Part shown: in pieces, positions 46,208 to 57,967 of the stretch
How positions within the stretch are numbered: the first letter of the stretch is position 1
Layout of the letters: the number at the start of each line of letters is the position of its first letter
NCBI GenBank assembly: GCA_036346255.1
Contig: CM070623.1
Location: forward strand, 7,544,407-7,608,406
From: Ampelocalamus luodianensis
Taxonomy: Eukaryota > Streptophyta > Magnoliopsida > Poales > Poaceae
Direction: 5' to 3'
Length of the DNA: 64,000 nt
Notes under the pieces: model-generated
The model's input: the letters and a program-made list of their open reading frames with translations, nothing else
Database searches by the model: none
Told to the model about the DNA's origin: nothing
Position numbers and translations under genes: made by a program

Positions 46208-46264
46208 GTCAGAGATTGCCGCTACGCTATAAGATCATTGGCATATCTTCTTAGTCATCTCATG
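46208..46264. other. Junction between TBL and aminopeptidase fragments
   Basis: 57 bp that fit neither source gene's exon; the origin is unrecognised (perhaps intron or a third captured piece). Confidence 0.4.
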
Positions 46265-47233
46265 ACTGGGGAGCCTGTTAAGGATCTCATGACTACATCA
46301 CTACTAGAAAGCAGCTATTCCCTCACGGTTAAAAACCGTCAGGAAAATACAAAAAACCGCCAGGTTTTAATTTTATGATGGTTACCCGTCAGGCAAAACC
46401 GCTCAGCCCTAGCTGGAAAGGAAAATTAAATTTGGCTGACGGTTACCCGTCAGGGAAATTAAACCTGACGGTACTGACCGTTAGTAAAAACATGCAATTT
46501 CCAGAGGGGTAAAACCATGAGGAAAATTAATTTTACTGACTGTTCTTCTGTTACCGTCAAGAAAATTCATTTCACTGACGGTTAATGTCAACGTCAATAA
46601 AATTAATGATTTCATTGACTATCCTCATGTTACTATCAAGAAAATTCATTTTACTGACAGTTTGTGCCCGTCAGTAAAATTAATTTGTAGAATGGCAGAA
46701 AATATAACCTGACAGTTTGCCCCATCAGTAATATTAATTTGCAGAATGACATTTCATATAGCCCGACGGTTTGACCCATCAGTAAAAATGATTTCCAGAG
46801 TGTCCAAAAATACTGGCATGTTACAGCAAATTTACAGAATGACAGAAAATGTTGCAGCAGACAATAAAATATACATCTGTACATCATATAATCAAATCAC
46901 AACACCATCCTTGCATCAATCAAGAAACATATAATAAATGAATAAACATATAAAAAGTTTAGCTTTCATAAACAGTCCCTAGCCAATAGATTCATGTTCA
47001 CTAGCACAAGCATACCAATTCATAAACTTCACTCCTAGATTGGTTCATCCATCCAAAAGATATCTAAAGTCAAGTACCACATACAAGTCACAAAAGTCCC
47101 CATTTCCATTACATTCAAGTTCAGTCAGTCAAAAGAACTACACGAGATCACTGAAAGTCACAAAATAGCAGCATGGTTGTCGTCGCCATCAATGTCGCCA
47201 CTTTTATCAGTGACATCACACTTGGGGTATCAA

Positions 47234-47235
<2 letters not shown>

Positions 47236-47323
<88 letters not shown>
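47236..47323. repeat. (TA)n microsatellite
   Basis: About 43 uninterrupted TA units inside the CACTA element. Confidence 0.95.
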
Positions 47324-47327
<4 letters not shown>

Positions 47328-48539
47328 AGATCACAAAAGGCTAGTTTCCAACAAGTCGTAAAGCTAGAACTACTAAAATGTTATTCAGAAGATTAGAGGC
47401 ACAATCTAAATTTGTACATATTACAATGCTTAGAATATATGCTAGCATACCTGAATGGGGAAAAAGAGACAACCAAGATAGGTGGTGAAGTAGACAGAAT
47501 CAATTGGGCAAAAAAGATAGAAAAACTCACTTGTAACCTGAAGGTGCGTGTGCAAGAATAATGCGCAATTTGTTCTCAATTATTACTCGTAAGTCTCGTC
47601 GTGCAGCTTCAAGAAGCATATAATCACGGAACTAATCCTGTTGAGGTAAAAAGAAAAAGAATAGTAAAAAATTACATAAATTGTTATTATCTTCGTGAAG
47701 ATACGGACATTTGTGTGCAAGTAACATAATGTGAAATTATCACACAGGGAACAAAAGCATCAGGCTTTGGGTGCTCCCTCAATGCATAACATATAGCTAC
47801 AGAACATACCAGCGCTGGCATATAAGTTCCAGGCCTTTTTTCATGACATCATTTTTAGTCAGTTACTTCCAAAACTTTTGTAACATCACTTACTTGCAAA
47901 ACATGCTCAAAGAACCAGATCAACAGCTGTTGTTCTTGATATTAGATCTACAACAACTACACAATAATGAGACTATACTGCCTATTGTTTGCCATAAAAT
48001 TTCTTAAGGTGTTGAAAACAACAAGCAACTTCCAAGGATCTAAAAAAACCTAACACCTTGCTCCTGAATTAGTACAGACGTTTGACCCTTCTCTCAAAAT
48101 AGCATTGCTTATTGTCGTTGACATTATATCAAATTAACATAGGACTAATGATTTAGTATCATCATAAGGCATTAAACATGATCACCAAACTACAAAGAAA
48201 TACAAAAATGTGATTTTTTTTTGATAAAAATGACTGATGTGAGAAGATGCATGTTAAATATGAAAAGAGAAACTAATATACAGAGTTAACTGTTAACATG
48301 GATGGATGCTGACACAAGAAATATGATGCATAAAGCTTTTCCAAGACAATGTTCTGATTAGATCTCGTGAGTGAGTGGAGGAAAGCTGAACAAAATTGTT
48401 ATTCAATCAGAGAAGGCAATGTGTAAATGTTTGTGTCTTGATCATGCTACACAATAAGAATTGAACAAGTGAAGAAAAGGATCTGCTCCCCCACCAAGCA
48501 GCTGGGTGGTTCGTAAGTTAGTTCATGGGACAAAATAAC

Positions 48540-50060
48540 CAAAATAAACAAGCATGCCTCTCAGTTTATGTGAACCAGCCAAAGCTGTGCACAACATGGG
48601 TAGCAGAAGCTAATTCTGAAATGAAGTCCTACCTTTTGATTATGCTAAACAGGTGGAAACATGCAGACAACATGTCATAAAATAGTTCAAAATCATGGAA
48701 ATGCAGTTTCTGCTATAGCAATGCACGGTATGAAAATAGTAAACATACTTTCGTAAGCATCTATGCCCCCAAGAAAGGTTTGTGCATAAAACCAGCATCT
48801 GATGTGTATAGCAGTATGTTGAAATGCCAGTGCTGCAGGGTGACGCAGTAACGGCCAATGGATGGACCAAGAAATAAAGATGGGAAAACATGTGTCTAAT
48901 GCTGAACGTACCATGTGGTCTTTCATTTATGCTTGTACTAAATGAGCTAAGAGCTGCTCTGTATCAATCCGAGGAATAACAGCTTGACATCAATAATTGC
49001 AGAAGGCAAATTCTGACAAAGAAATAAGTTTTCTAAAGTGCAAACCTGGGACAACTGCGCTGAGTTACCAGATTCATGGTGCAGGAGCAACTTAACAAAA
49101 AAGTTTGCACATCTTCAGAGAACAAATTATCTAAATAAAATATTAATAAGATTCAGATGTGTAAGTAATGCAAGACCTCTGTTCTGATTAAAGGTGGAAA
49201 GAATCTAAACAAGGCTGCAGCCCATGGGGAAAGTTTCAATGGAATATCATTCTTAGTAGCTTTACTGCTGTAGAGTACTAATGTTGAATAACAGTGATAA
49301 GGCTAACCGGTAAGATTTAAAATAAATCAAACTGTCCAACCAAGTTGAATTAGTACGCAATACAGAGAGGTAGAGGAAAAACTGAACTTCCTTTTTTTGG
49401 AAAATGATGGGTACATATCTCTCAGTTTTTGTGAACCAGGCGAAGCTGTGCACCTCTGTTCTGATGAAAGGTGGAAAGAATCTAAAAAAGGCTGCAGCCC
49501 ATGGGGAAAGTTTCAATAGAATATCATTCTTAGGAGCTTTACTGCTGTAGAGTATTAATGTTGAACAACAATGATAAGGCAAACCGGTAAGATTTAAAAG
49601 AAATCAAACTGTCCAATCAAGTTGGATTAGTAGGCAATACAGAGAGGTAGAGGAAAAAATGAACTTCTTTTTTTTTTTTGGAAAATGATGGGTACATACC
49701 TCTCAGTTTATGTGAACCAACCGAAGCTGTGCACAACATGGGTAGCAGAAGCTAATTCTGCAATGAAGTCCTGCCTTTTGATTATGCTAACCAAGTGGAA
49801 ACATGCAGACAACATGTGATAAAATGGTTCGAAATCATGGAAAAGCATATTCTGCTATAGCAATGCATGGTACGAAAATAGTAAACATACTTTCATAAGC
49901 ATCTATATCCCCAAGAAAGGTCTGTGCATAAAACCAGTATCTGATGTGTATAGTAGTACGTTGAAATGCAAGTGCTGTAGGGTGACACAGGAACAACCAA
50001 TGGATGGACCAAGAATTAAAGATGGGAAACATGTGTCTAATGTTGAACGTACCATGTGGT
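48540..50060. repeat. Internal duplications in the CACTA element
   Basis: A block around 48550-48915 recurs at 49698-50060 ('tttatgtgaacca', 'gtagcagaagctaattctg'). Between them a 274-bp unit is tandemly repeated (49179-49452 and 49453 to about 49735; 'ggctgcagcccatggggaaa'). These explain duplicate minus-strand open frames, which have no recognised domain. Confidence 0.8.
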
Positions 50061-50819
50061 CTGTGCAAAATCTCGAATCCTTGCAGTTCAACATAATGTT
50101 GGCTAATCTCTTTTAACGTTTTCTGAAAATGAAGCAAAACAATCAGAATTTATAAAGAACTAAATTACGAAAAAGAATGGCTATAAAGCTCAGATTGTAA
50201 ATAAGCCTACTGTTCGCTCTTTCATTTATGGCTGTACTAAACGAGCTAAGAGTTGCTCTGTATCAATCAGAGAAATAAAAGCTTAACATCAATAATTGCA
50301 TAAGGTAAATTCGACAAGGTGCGAGAGCAAGCGAGCCAAAAAGTTTGCAGATCTCCTGAGAACAAATTATATAACTAAAATATTAATAAGACTCAAATGT
50401 GTAAGTAATGACAATTACTACCTAAATGAGTGAATACATTTCTGGAATGCTTTCGATGAGCCCCTCTGAAATAAGTAACACTCCATGGTACTTCCCTGGA
50501 AATTAACATTGATACATCAATTTACTACAAAGTGCTTAATGTTTTCATTGTTTCAATTATGTGCATGCCATTGTGAAATTGATGTATCCAACTTAAACAA
50601 TCAAGGAGTTGTACACAAACCTTGCGCTGCTCTTGCTTGCAGTCCATCACATATTTTGTTTGTAATGTCCATAAGTGTAAGCTTTTGACAGCGCCATCTC
50701 CTCTCCTAAGATAACATGCATGGAAATGTTTAGTAAAGAAATAGTAACGACAATAATTTTTCCCTAAGGTAGAGTTTCATCTGGCCAAATAGCACCATGC
50801 TTGGTGGTGATCGAATCGC

Positions 50820-51240
50820 ACACTCGAAGGCAACATGAGATGCTCTGCGACCCACCAATCGAACGAAATAGCAGCATCGACAGGCGCGGGGGAGGGGGGG
50901 CTGAAATAGACAAAGGTGGGAGAATCTGGGGTGTCGGGGAGGTGGGGCTGTGGGGTGGAGCTGGGGAGGCGTGGTGGAGCAAGGGAGGCGGACCTGGGGC
51001 GTCGGGGAGGCGTGGCGGACCTGGGGAGGCAGGGCTGCAATGCGGAGCGTCGGGGCGGCGGGGAGGCGGGCGGAGCCGGGGCGGCAGTGTGGAGCTGGGG
51101 CGGCGGGGAGGTGGGCGGAGCCAGGGCTTCGGGGCGGCGGCAGATGGTGTGAGAAGCTGGATTTGGGAGATAGGGTGAGGAGCTAGGGATTTGGGAGATA
51201 CGGGGAGAAGATAGGGGCAGCGGCAGATGGCGTAATTGTT
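50820..51240. other. G-rich degenerate minisatellite, possible captured 5' exon
   Basis: Plus strand is rich in 'ggggaggc..ggag' units; on the minus strand it reads as a proline-rich frame ending at about 50764. It could be the first exon or 5' UTR of an unrecognised gene carried by the CACTA element. Confidence 0.35.
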
Positions 51241-52062
51241 TCCACGGTGCGCTATACACGTTAGGGAAATTGCTAAATGTTTGGCGCGGCTGTCTTGGCG
51301 GGGAGCCAATTTTCGTGAAAAGCATCAACTATTTTTCTGATGGTGTGAAGTAGTCAAAAAAATTGTTTTTTCTGATGGTTTTGTTGTAACCGTCAGAAAA
51401 ATATATTTTTTCTTAGGGTTTCTGGTACCCGTCAGAATAACAATTAATTTTACTGACATACTTATAATTCCCGTCAGTAAAATACAAATCCCTCACGACT
51501 TCTGCGGGCCCGTCAGGAAATATCGAGCTCGTAAAGGAATCCCAGTTTTCTGGTAGTGCATGGACTAAGCAACAAGGATATCCTGTTATATATGCAAAAC
51601 TAAATGGACATGATTTGGGACTTGAACAGGTTTTCTGACAGATCTCCTATTTTCACATTGTTTCGTACAAATATACATGGAGAACTGAGTACACGTATAC
51701 ATACATGGCTTATTTTTTGTTCCCTTGCTATAGCTAGACTGGTCATCACAGGATTGCTTCTTTCTAGGACCTTTTCTTTTCTTGATACCTTTAATCTTAT
51801 GTTATTTTGTTTTGTTCTTACAGTTGTCTAGGTGCTCTCACATAATCTTATAAACGCATTTAGGACCAACATGCAAGCCACCTTAATCTTTTCAGAACAA
51901 TAATGACTAAAAATGGGAATAGCATAGTGCTGTTTTCCTTTGTTGTCTTAGTTTTCGTGTATGATCTGTTCATTCAGAAGTATATATAGCATATCAGTAA
52001 AGCTGGTAAGACCTGTATATCAGTATACATATATAGTCCTTGGACCCTGCAATTTTTGTTAT

Positions 52063-54037
52063 TGTAACACCCCAGCCCAACACTGAGCCTGGAATGCCAC
52101 TAAACTACCCAAACTAGAAAATATTCATCAACACACTATAAAATTTCAGCAGCCAAAGCATTAATAAAACCCATCCACGGGTCACATTAGAACATGAATA
52201 AAGACTGATCAAACATGAATAAATAAGCGAGGAAACATAGCAAGATAATAAGCCTAAAACAACACCAAACGATAGATCAAAACCTTGGAACAAAGCAGAC
52301 TAGTCCAAAGCATTCACCTAAGCTTATTCAATTTCTAACATATTCTAAAGTAGTCCAAAGAATAATGAATCAAATGATTCTCATGGCAAATAATTATGTG
52401 TCTGAAGTATGAAACTATTCCATGTGCTCTAGTCCCTCTCCATCGTGGCGCCCTCAATGATCACCTAAAACAACAAAGAAACAAGGGTGAGTCCACGACT
52501 CAGCAAGTACATCAGTATACAACGAGCAATGATAAAACAACAACATTCAATAACTTCATTATCATCACATGTCCTTCTATTAATATTCTTATGCCATTAT
52601 CTTCTCTTTGTTTTCACACACATTCATCTCATATCTCAATGCAACCCTCACTACTACAAAACATGCAATAGTAGACACCTCATCACAGACGGTTAAAATG
52701 GAACCGTCTGTGTTGGGTCTGTCGGGCCTATCACAGAAAGTTTGTAATACGAACCGTCTGTGATACTCAGTATCATAGACGGTTCTATTAAAGAACCGTC
52801 TCTGATAGTATCATAGACGGTTCTATTAAAAAAACCGTCTGTGATAATCTGCCGTATTTAAAAAACGAGGGAGCACTGGGTGGCGGCAGGACGAACGGGA
52901 GGGATGAGGGCCGACGGCGGGAGAAGGGAGCCCAGAGGTCACGCTGTATTTGGGGGGGTCCTTATTAATATATAAAGAGTACTCCTGCTATTCCCGCGCA
53001 CGCATTCAAAATTTTCGAACTCCCACGTTGTGAATCACATATCATAGACGGCTCGTATCACCAACCGTCTGTGATGAGGTACTTATCACAGACGGTTCGT
53101 GATACGAACCGTCTGTGATAGTATCACAGACGGCTCTATTAAAAAACCGTCTGTGATAATCTGCAGTATCATAGACGGTTCTATTAAAAAACCGTCTCTG
53201 ATAGTATCACAGACGGTTCTATTAAAAAACCGTCTGTGATACGGCAGATTATCACAGACGGTTTTTTTAATAGAACCGTCTATGATACTATCAGAGACGG
53301 TTCTTTAATAGAACCGTCTATGATACTGAGTATCACAGACGGTTCGTATTACAAACTTTCTGTGATAGGCCCGACGGACCCAAACACGAGCGGTTCCATT
53401 TTAACCGCTCGTGATGAGGTGTCTACTATTGCATGTTTTGTAGTAGTGAGGGTTGCATTGAGATATGAGATGAATGTGTGTGAAAACAAAGAGAAGATAA
53501 TGGCATAAGAATATTAATAGAAGGACATGTGATGATAATGAAGTTATTGAATGTTGTTGTTTTATCATTGCTCGTTGTATACTGATGTACTTGCTGAGTC
53601 GTGGACTCACCCTTGTTTCTTTGTTGTTTTAGGTGATCATTGAGGGCGCCACGATGGAGAGGGACTAGAGCACATGGAATAGTTTCATACTTCAGACACA
53701 TAATTATTTGCCATGAGAATCATTTGATTCATTATTGCTGGACTACTTTTAGAATATGTTAGAAATTGAATAAGCTTAGGTGAATGCTTTGGACTAGTTT
53801 GTTTTGTTCCAAGGTTTTGGATCTACTGGTTTGGTGTTGTTTTAGGCTTATTATCTTGCTATGTTTCCCTCGCTTATTTATTCATGTTTGATCAGTCTTT
53901 ATTCATGTTCTAATGTGACCCGTGGATGGGTTTTATTAATGCTTTGGCTGCTGAAATTTTATAGTGTGTTGATGAATATTGTCTAGTTTGGGTAGTTTAG
54001 TGGCATTCCAGGCTCAGTGTTGGGTTGGGGTGTTACA
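52063..54037. mobile_element. Palindromic LTR-derived insertion (1975 bp)
   Basis: Ends TGTAACACC..GGTGTTACA with perfect 5-bp target duplication GTTAT (52058-52062 and 54038-54042). Arms 52063-52857 and 53239-54037 are inverted copies with only a few differences; translations of the two arms (52396-52671 + and 53426-53701 -) are identical. The right arm reads like the 3' half of the long gypsy-type LTRs (compare 57780-57860 and 60080-60160). Each arm also includes an end of a CACTA-like element, and the 381-bp spacer contains the rest. Confidence 0.85.
52649..53448. mobile_element. CACTA-type miniature element within the palindrome
   Basis: Both ends read CACTACTACAAAACATGC. The interior is packed with 'atcacagacggtt' / 'aaccgtctgtgat' repeats. 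Flanks are cct and agg, complementary rather than a direct 3-bp duplication, as expected if one end and its flank were copied in inverted orientation after insertion. Confidence 0.65.
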
Positions 54038-55737
54038 GTTATGCTGGAGTATTCTCACTGCTGTATTTTCTCAAAATTTAGCCAATATCTTTGTAATATT
54101 ATGGACTCAAAAGAAATAAAACTAGCAAAATTGGTTATGCATGTCGACCTCAATACAGGTAATTTTCTAAATTCTTTGTTCTGTTACAGACACAATTTCT
54201 ATCGGAAAAAAAGTTGTTCAAAACAAAACTGGCTTACCTCCATGGTGTCGACTTCATTTTCAAGGGTGATCTTGTGTTACCTTCGTTTCTTCGGATCGTT
54301 AGCCATGCCGATTGGATTGCAGACAATCAATGGTGTTATGATCGTCTTTTTATTAGTTCAGTACTATAGATTTTGTGATTGCTTTCATATTATGAAATGC
54401 AGTTTTGAGGTAATCTGGTGACCATTGGGACTGAGGTAAGTGCACAAAAAACGTTCTAGAAGGATATTATGAGATATCTTAGTGTCTACTGTTTTATTCT
54501 AGATTAGAAATGGTTATTTATTGTTGTTCTATATTAAGTTAGGACTAAGTGGTGATCTAACCACAGTTATTTATTGTTGTTCTATATTAAGTTAGCAAAA
54601 ACAATCGAATTTGTTGCCAGCCACATGTTTTTGGTTACCTACCGATTAGTTTAGATTTTTTATCCTAATATCGGTTGGTCCATCTTTTAATTAGTTCAGT
54701 AATATATGTTTCGCAATTGATTTTATATTAATGATTGCGATTCCAAGGTAATCTGGTAACCATTTGGATTGAGATAGGTGTCGATCACGTCAAAAGCTTG
54801 ATGGAGCATAGAGGTGACTTTTAAGTGTGGAAGCATGAGTATATTGATTATCTTTCCTATTGAGTTACGTATAACCAGTTCACCTAAAATCTTAATTTGT
54901 TCAACAAGCAGATATATCTCTGGCATATATCTGCTTTTGAGAAGACATTCTCGCATTTCTGTGATCCCTAATGGGCACTCCAATTATAACAGCTTGGGCT
55001 AGATCTAACCTAAGAGTTCAATACGAATTGGAATTGGGAGCCCACATATAATGTTTAAAATTATACGTAAATCGAATAGATAAAAACATTAGGAGCTGAA
55101 ATTCCAAACGGATTGTGACATCAAGGGAGATGCAAACCAGAATTAAAATTTTAGAATAATTTTGGTAAACACGGAGTTGAAAACTACAGAATTAATATAT
55201 AGGGGTGCACTAGGGGGCATGCATCCACCTAGGGAGGAAACTGTGTGAGGCCCCACCCTGCCTTTGACACACGCGAGGGTGCTCACTAGCAAGGGTACTA
55301 GATATATGTAAATGCATGATACAAAGTGTGTTATCTAACTATATTTGAATTTCTAATGAAAAACCACAAAATTTCTATTTCCAAATATAATATAGATAAG
55401 ATACAAAATTTTCAAAATTGTACTATCCAAATATCGACATACGAAGTTGGAATAAAAATAGTGTGGTATCTAAAGTATATGGATTTGGAAGTAGAATCTT
55501 CAAAAGTTCTATTTTCCAATTATATATAGATTAATAACTAAAATATTCAAAAGTGAACTATCTAGGTATATGTATAAGGAGTTCAAAATCTGATAAGTAA
55601 AATTGTGAATTTTCAAAAGTGCAACCTCTGATACAAATTTTATAAATTCAAAGTACATTTTACCAAAAAAAAAACATTAACAATAATAGCATCATTGAGA
55701 ACATCTAGCCCGTGCGGACGCACGGGTTGAGGACTAG
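54038..55737 (+). other. 3' part of the large Helitron
   Basis: AT-rich with exon/intron-like texture. A direct repeat 'ttatttattgttgttctatattaagttag' style block occurs twice around 54510 and 54565. A minus-strand open frame at 54723-54983 is unrecognised; it might be another captured fragment. It ends at the hairpin and CTAG. Confidence 0.4.
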
Positions 55738-55762
55738 TAGTACCTAAATTTTGAACTCTCAG

Positions 55763-56446
55763 ATCTAGATTCAATGGATGAGGTCACTTTGCCTCCCCCT
55801 CTCATCTGAGTACTATTTTATCTAGGAGTACCCTATTTTTCAGACGTTGGATTTTTACATAAGTTATATACTAGTTTTACACAAATTAAATTATGTAAAA
55901 AATGGTGTGATTGTTTGTAAAAAAAGGAACAAAACAAACTATAAAAAACACAATAAAAAAAAAAAAACATACATGTTCATTTATGTTGCAGCTCTCGACA
56001 ACCCTAAACAAATTGATTGCTCACTTATCACATTGTCAAGAGAGAAATCACCAAGCATAGCATGGAAAAAAAACTTGAGTACTCGCAAACAAAAAAACAC
56101 TCAAATCTAGATTCAATGGATGAGATCACTTTGCCTCCCCCTCTCATCTGAGTACTATTTTATCTGGGAGTGCCCCGTTTTTTAGACGTTGGATTTTTAC
56201 ATAAGTTATATACTAGTTTTACACAAATTAAATTATGTAAAAAATGGTGTGATTGTTTGTAAAAAAGGAACAAAACAAACTATAAAAAAACAACAAAAAC
56301 TAAAAAAAAAACATGCATGTTCATTTATGTTGCAGCTCTCGACAACCCTAAACAAATTGATTGCTCACTTATCACATTGTCAAGAGAAAAATCACCAAGC
56401 ATAGCATGGATAAAAAACTTGAGTACTCGCAAACAAAAAACACTCA
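55763..56446 (+). repeat. 342-bp tandem duplication
   Basis: Two copies start with 'atctagattcaatggatgag' at 55763 and 56105 and are nearly identical to the end, differing mainly in A-run lengths. The duplicated short open frame is non-coding by appearance. Confidence 0.85.
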
Positions 56447-57119
56447 AGTACCATTTAGCAATTTCCAAAGTATAATTATATATATATATGGTTTGTATGA
56501 TTGCGTAGGTAATAATGTTAGTTGGAAAGATTAACTCAATGATGTGTCACTAACACCTAATGATCACTTACTGTTTTGTATGGATAATATCTCGTTACTA
56601 TCCATAGGTCCTACCTGATTATCATGGAACCTCCTTAAACAAATAGAAATTAATAACAAAATAAATCATTAAATTAATTAGGCCTCCTATGCAAGTCATG
56701 GTGAGGTGCTCTCAATAACACAATAGTAATTCAACAAACAAGTCAGCATTCAGTTAGTCCTATTTACCCCCCACATCATTATGCACGTCCAATAGAAGAA
56801 CAATTCATAAGATAAATAAAAATCAGTAGATAAATAAAAATCAGTAGATCCTACCTTTTAACATAACCTCCCCATCTGGATGACCCCAGGAGAGTACTCC
56901 CAAGATATTCTCTCCCTTTCATTATCTGTAATGTTTACACATGTGAACATTCCAAGAGCTTAATCCTTCTCGTCCTAGCTCCAGATCAAATAATTCTCGA
57001 CCCTAGATCCATCCAAAATCCAAACCCCTACCCATATCACAAATACATCAAGTCTAGATTTATTTGGTATTGTCTAAAGTATCTCCTCTTGTTTAAATGC
57101 TTTTAATGAATTTAGGTGG
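56447..57119. other. Intergenic, no gene seen
   Basis: AT-rich sequence with a short (TA)n at about 56475; 'agtagataaataaaaatc' is repeated around 56824-56850. Nothing coding. Confidence 0.4.
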
Positions 57120-57967
57120 GGGACTGGTCCCCGGAGGTAGCACCCTCTTCACATCCTCCGTTCTCGCGCGGTTAAGGCAAGTACTATGTTTGGTAGAGTA
57201 ATTATGAATTGTTTGACAGTGAATGCTAGTATTCGATATATATTAGCTGTGTTTGGTTGATAATGTAATATGTTTGTTATGGATGATGAATGCTTATGAT
57301 ACGAATGATTGTTATTCATGTATGGTGTTGAGGTTCATGATTACTGCAAAACTATGATTGTTCATGTGCACCGTGAGAGCATTCATGAGACCTGGTCACG
57401 TGGTGATCAGAAATGCATATTTGAGGTCCCCGTCATGTAGATAACAGGCTTGAGGTCCCCACATTCATGGAATGTGGGCATTGAGAAGAGGTCCCCATCG
57501 TGTAAACGATGGGCTTATGGTCCACACACTTGTGGAGTGTGGGCTTGAGATCCCCTATACTTGCGGAGTATTGGGAAATTGGTCCCTGTGCTTGCGAACA
57601 CAGGCGTGGGTACGCAGCGACGGTTGCATACCTCGGATTACTGGTGTAATGCGCAAAAGAGAAAGAGAAAGTTAAAGAGCATTTGAGCATATTGCATAGC
57701 ATGAGTATGAGATACTTTTGGTGTATAGCTTGATGGATGATGATTGACGAATTACCATTATGTATGCTGTTGATGCCATGAATTGTACTTGCTGAATCTT
57801 TGGGCTCACTCTTGCTTTTATTGTGTTTTTAGGTACCCTTTGCAAGAATGGCATGCATGGGAGGGAGTAGACCTGAGTTGGAATCACGCACTGCCACTCA
57901 TCATTAAAAGTTAATTACATTTTAGAATGTCCATTAATAAAAAAGCAAACTGCTTAAGTATTGGTTA
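57120..57967 (+). repeat. LTR fragment D (3' half of a long LTR)
   Basis: It parallels 59480-60190 in order ('aaggcaagtac', repeated 'ggtcccc'/'gggctt' units at 57380-57610, then 'acttgctgaatctttgggctcactcttg' and an intron-like 'tgtttttaggtaccc'). It is cut off at 57967 by the next LTR. Confidence 0.6.

Larger units (their letters stand above)
46299..51558. mobile_element. CACTA DNA transposon, non-autonomous (5260 bp)
   Basis: The left end CACTACTAGAAAGC and right end ..TTTTCTGGTAGTG form terminal inverted repeats, with 3-bp target duplication CAT (46296-46298 and 51559-51561). Subterminal repeats of 'ccgtcagg/ctgacgg' are dense at both ends (46315-46760 and 51330-51530). No transposase frame was found. 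Insertion is inside an aminopeptidase exon. Confidence 0.85.
46265..51629 (+). pseudogene. M1 aminopeptidase (APM1-like) exon fragment split by a CACTA element
   Basis: 46265-46298 encodes 'TGEPVKDLMTT'. After the CACTA element and TSD, 51562-51629 encodes 'TKQQGYPVIYAKL' and ends 'GHDLGLEQ' before a GT donor. Both pieces belong to the C-terminal half of plant puromycin-sensitive-type M1 aminopeptidases. The metal-binding HExxH domain is not in this fragment. The following intron-like sequence runs to about 51822 ('ttgttcttacag'), but the next expected exon was not found. Confidence 0.8.
44691..55737 (+). mobile_element. Probable gene-capturing Helitron (about 11 kb)
   Basis: The 3' end is strong: hairpin GCCCGTGC-gga-CGCACGGGT, then 7 bp, then CTAG (55734-55737) followed by T. 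The proposed 5' end TCTATATACTAATTGG (44691, after A; 44687 is an alternative) is typical of grass Helitrons. Inside are fragments of at least two unrelated host genes in the same orientation, joined directly, with a CACTA element and a palindromic LTR inserted later. No Rep/helicase coding is seen. The 5' boundary, and so the pairing, is inferred. Confidence 0.6.

Noticed and set aside
47236..47323. (TA)n tract as an origin or regulatory site
   Set aside because: It is a simple microsatellite inside a transposon; nothing supports a function.
52396..53701. Two identical 91-codon proteins on opposite strands
   Set aside because: They are mirror images produced by the palindromic LTR arms, with no domain and no coding signature.
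54723..54983. Minus-strand 86-codon frame as a gene
   Set aside because: No recognised domain or splice context; at most a captured fragment.
55847..56404. Repeated lysine-rich open frames
   Set aside because: They are produced by the 342-bp tandem duplication and A-runs; no coding features.
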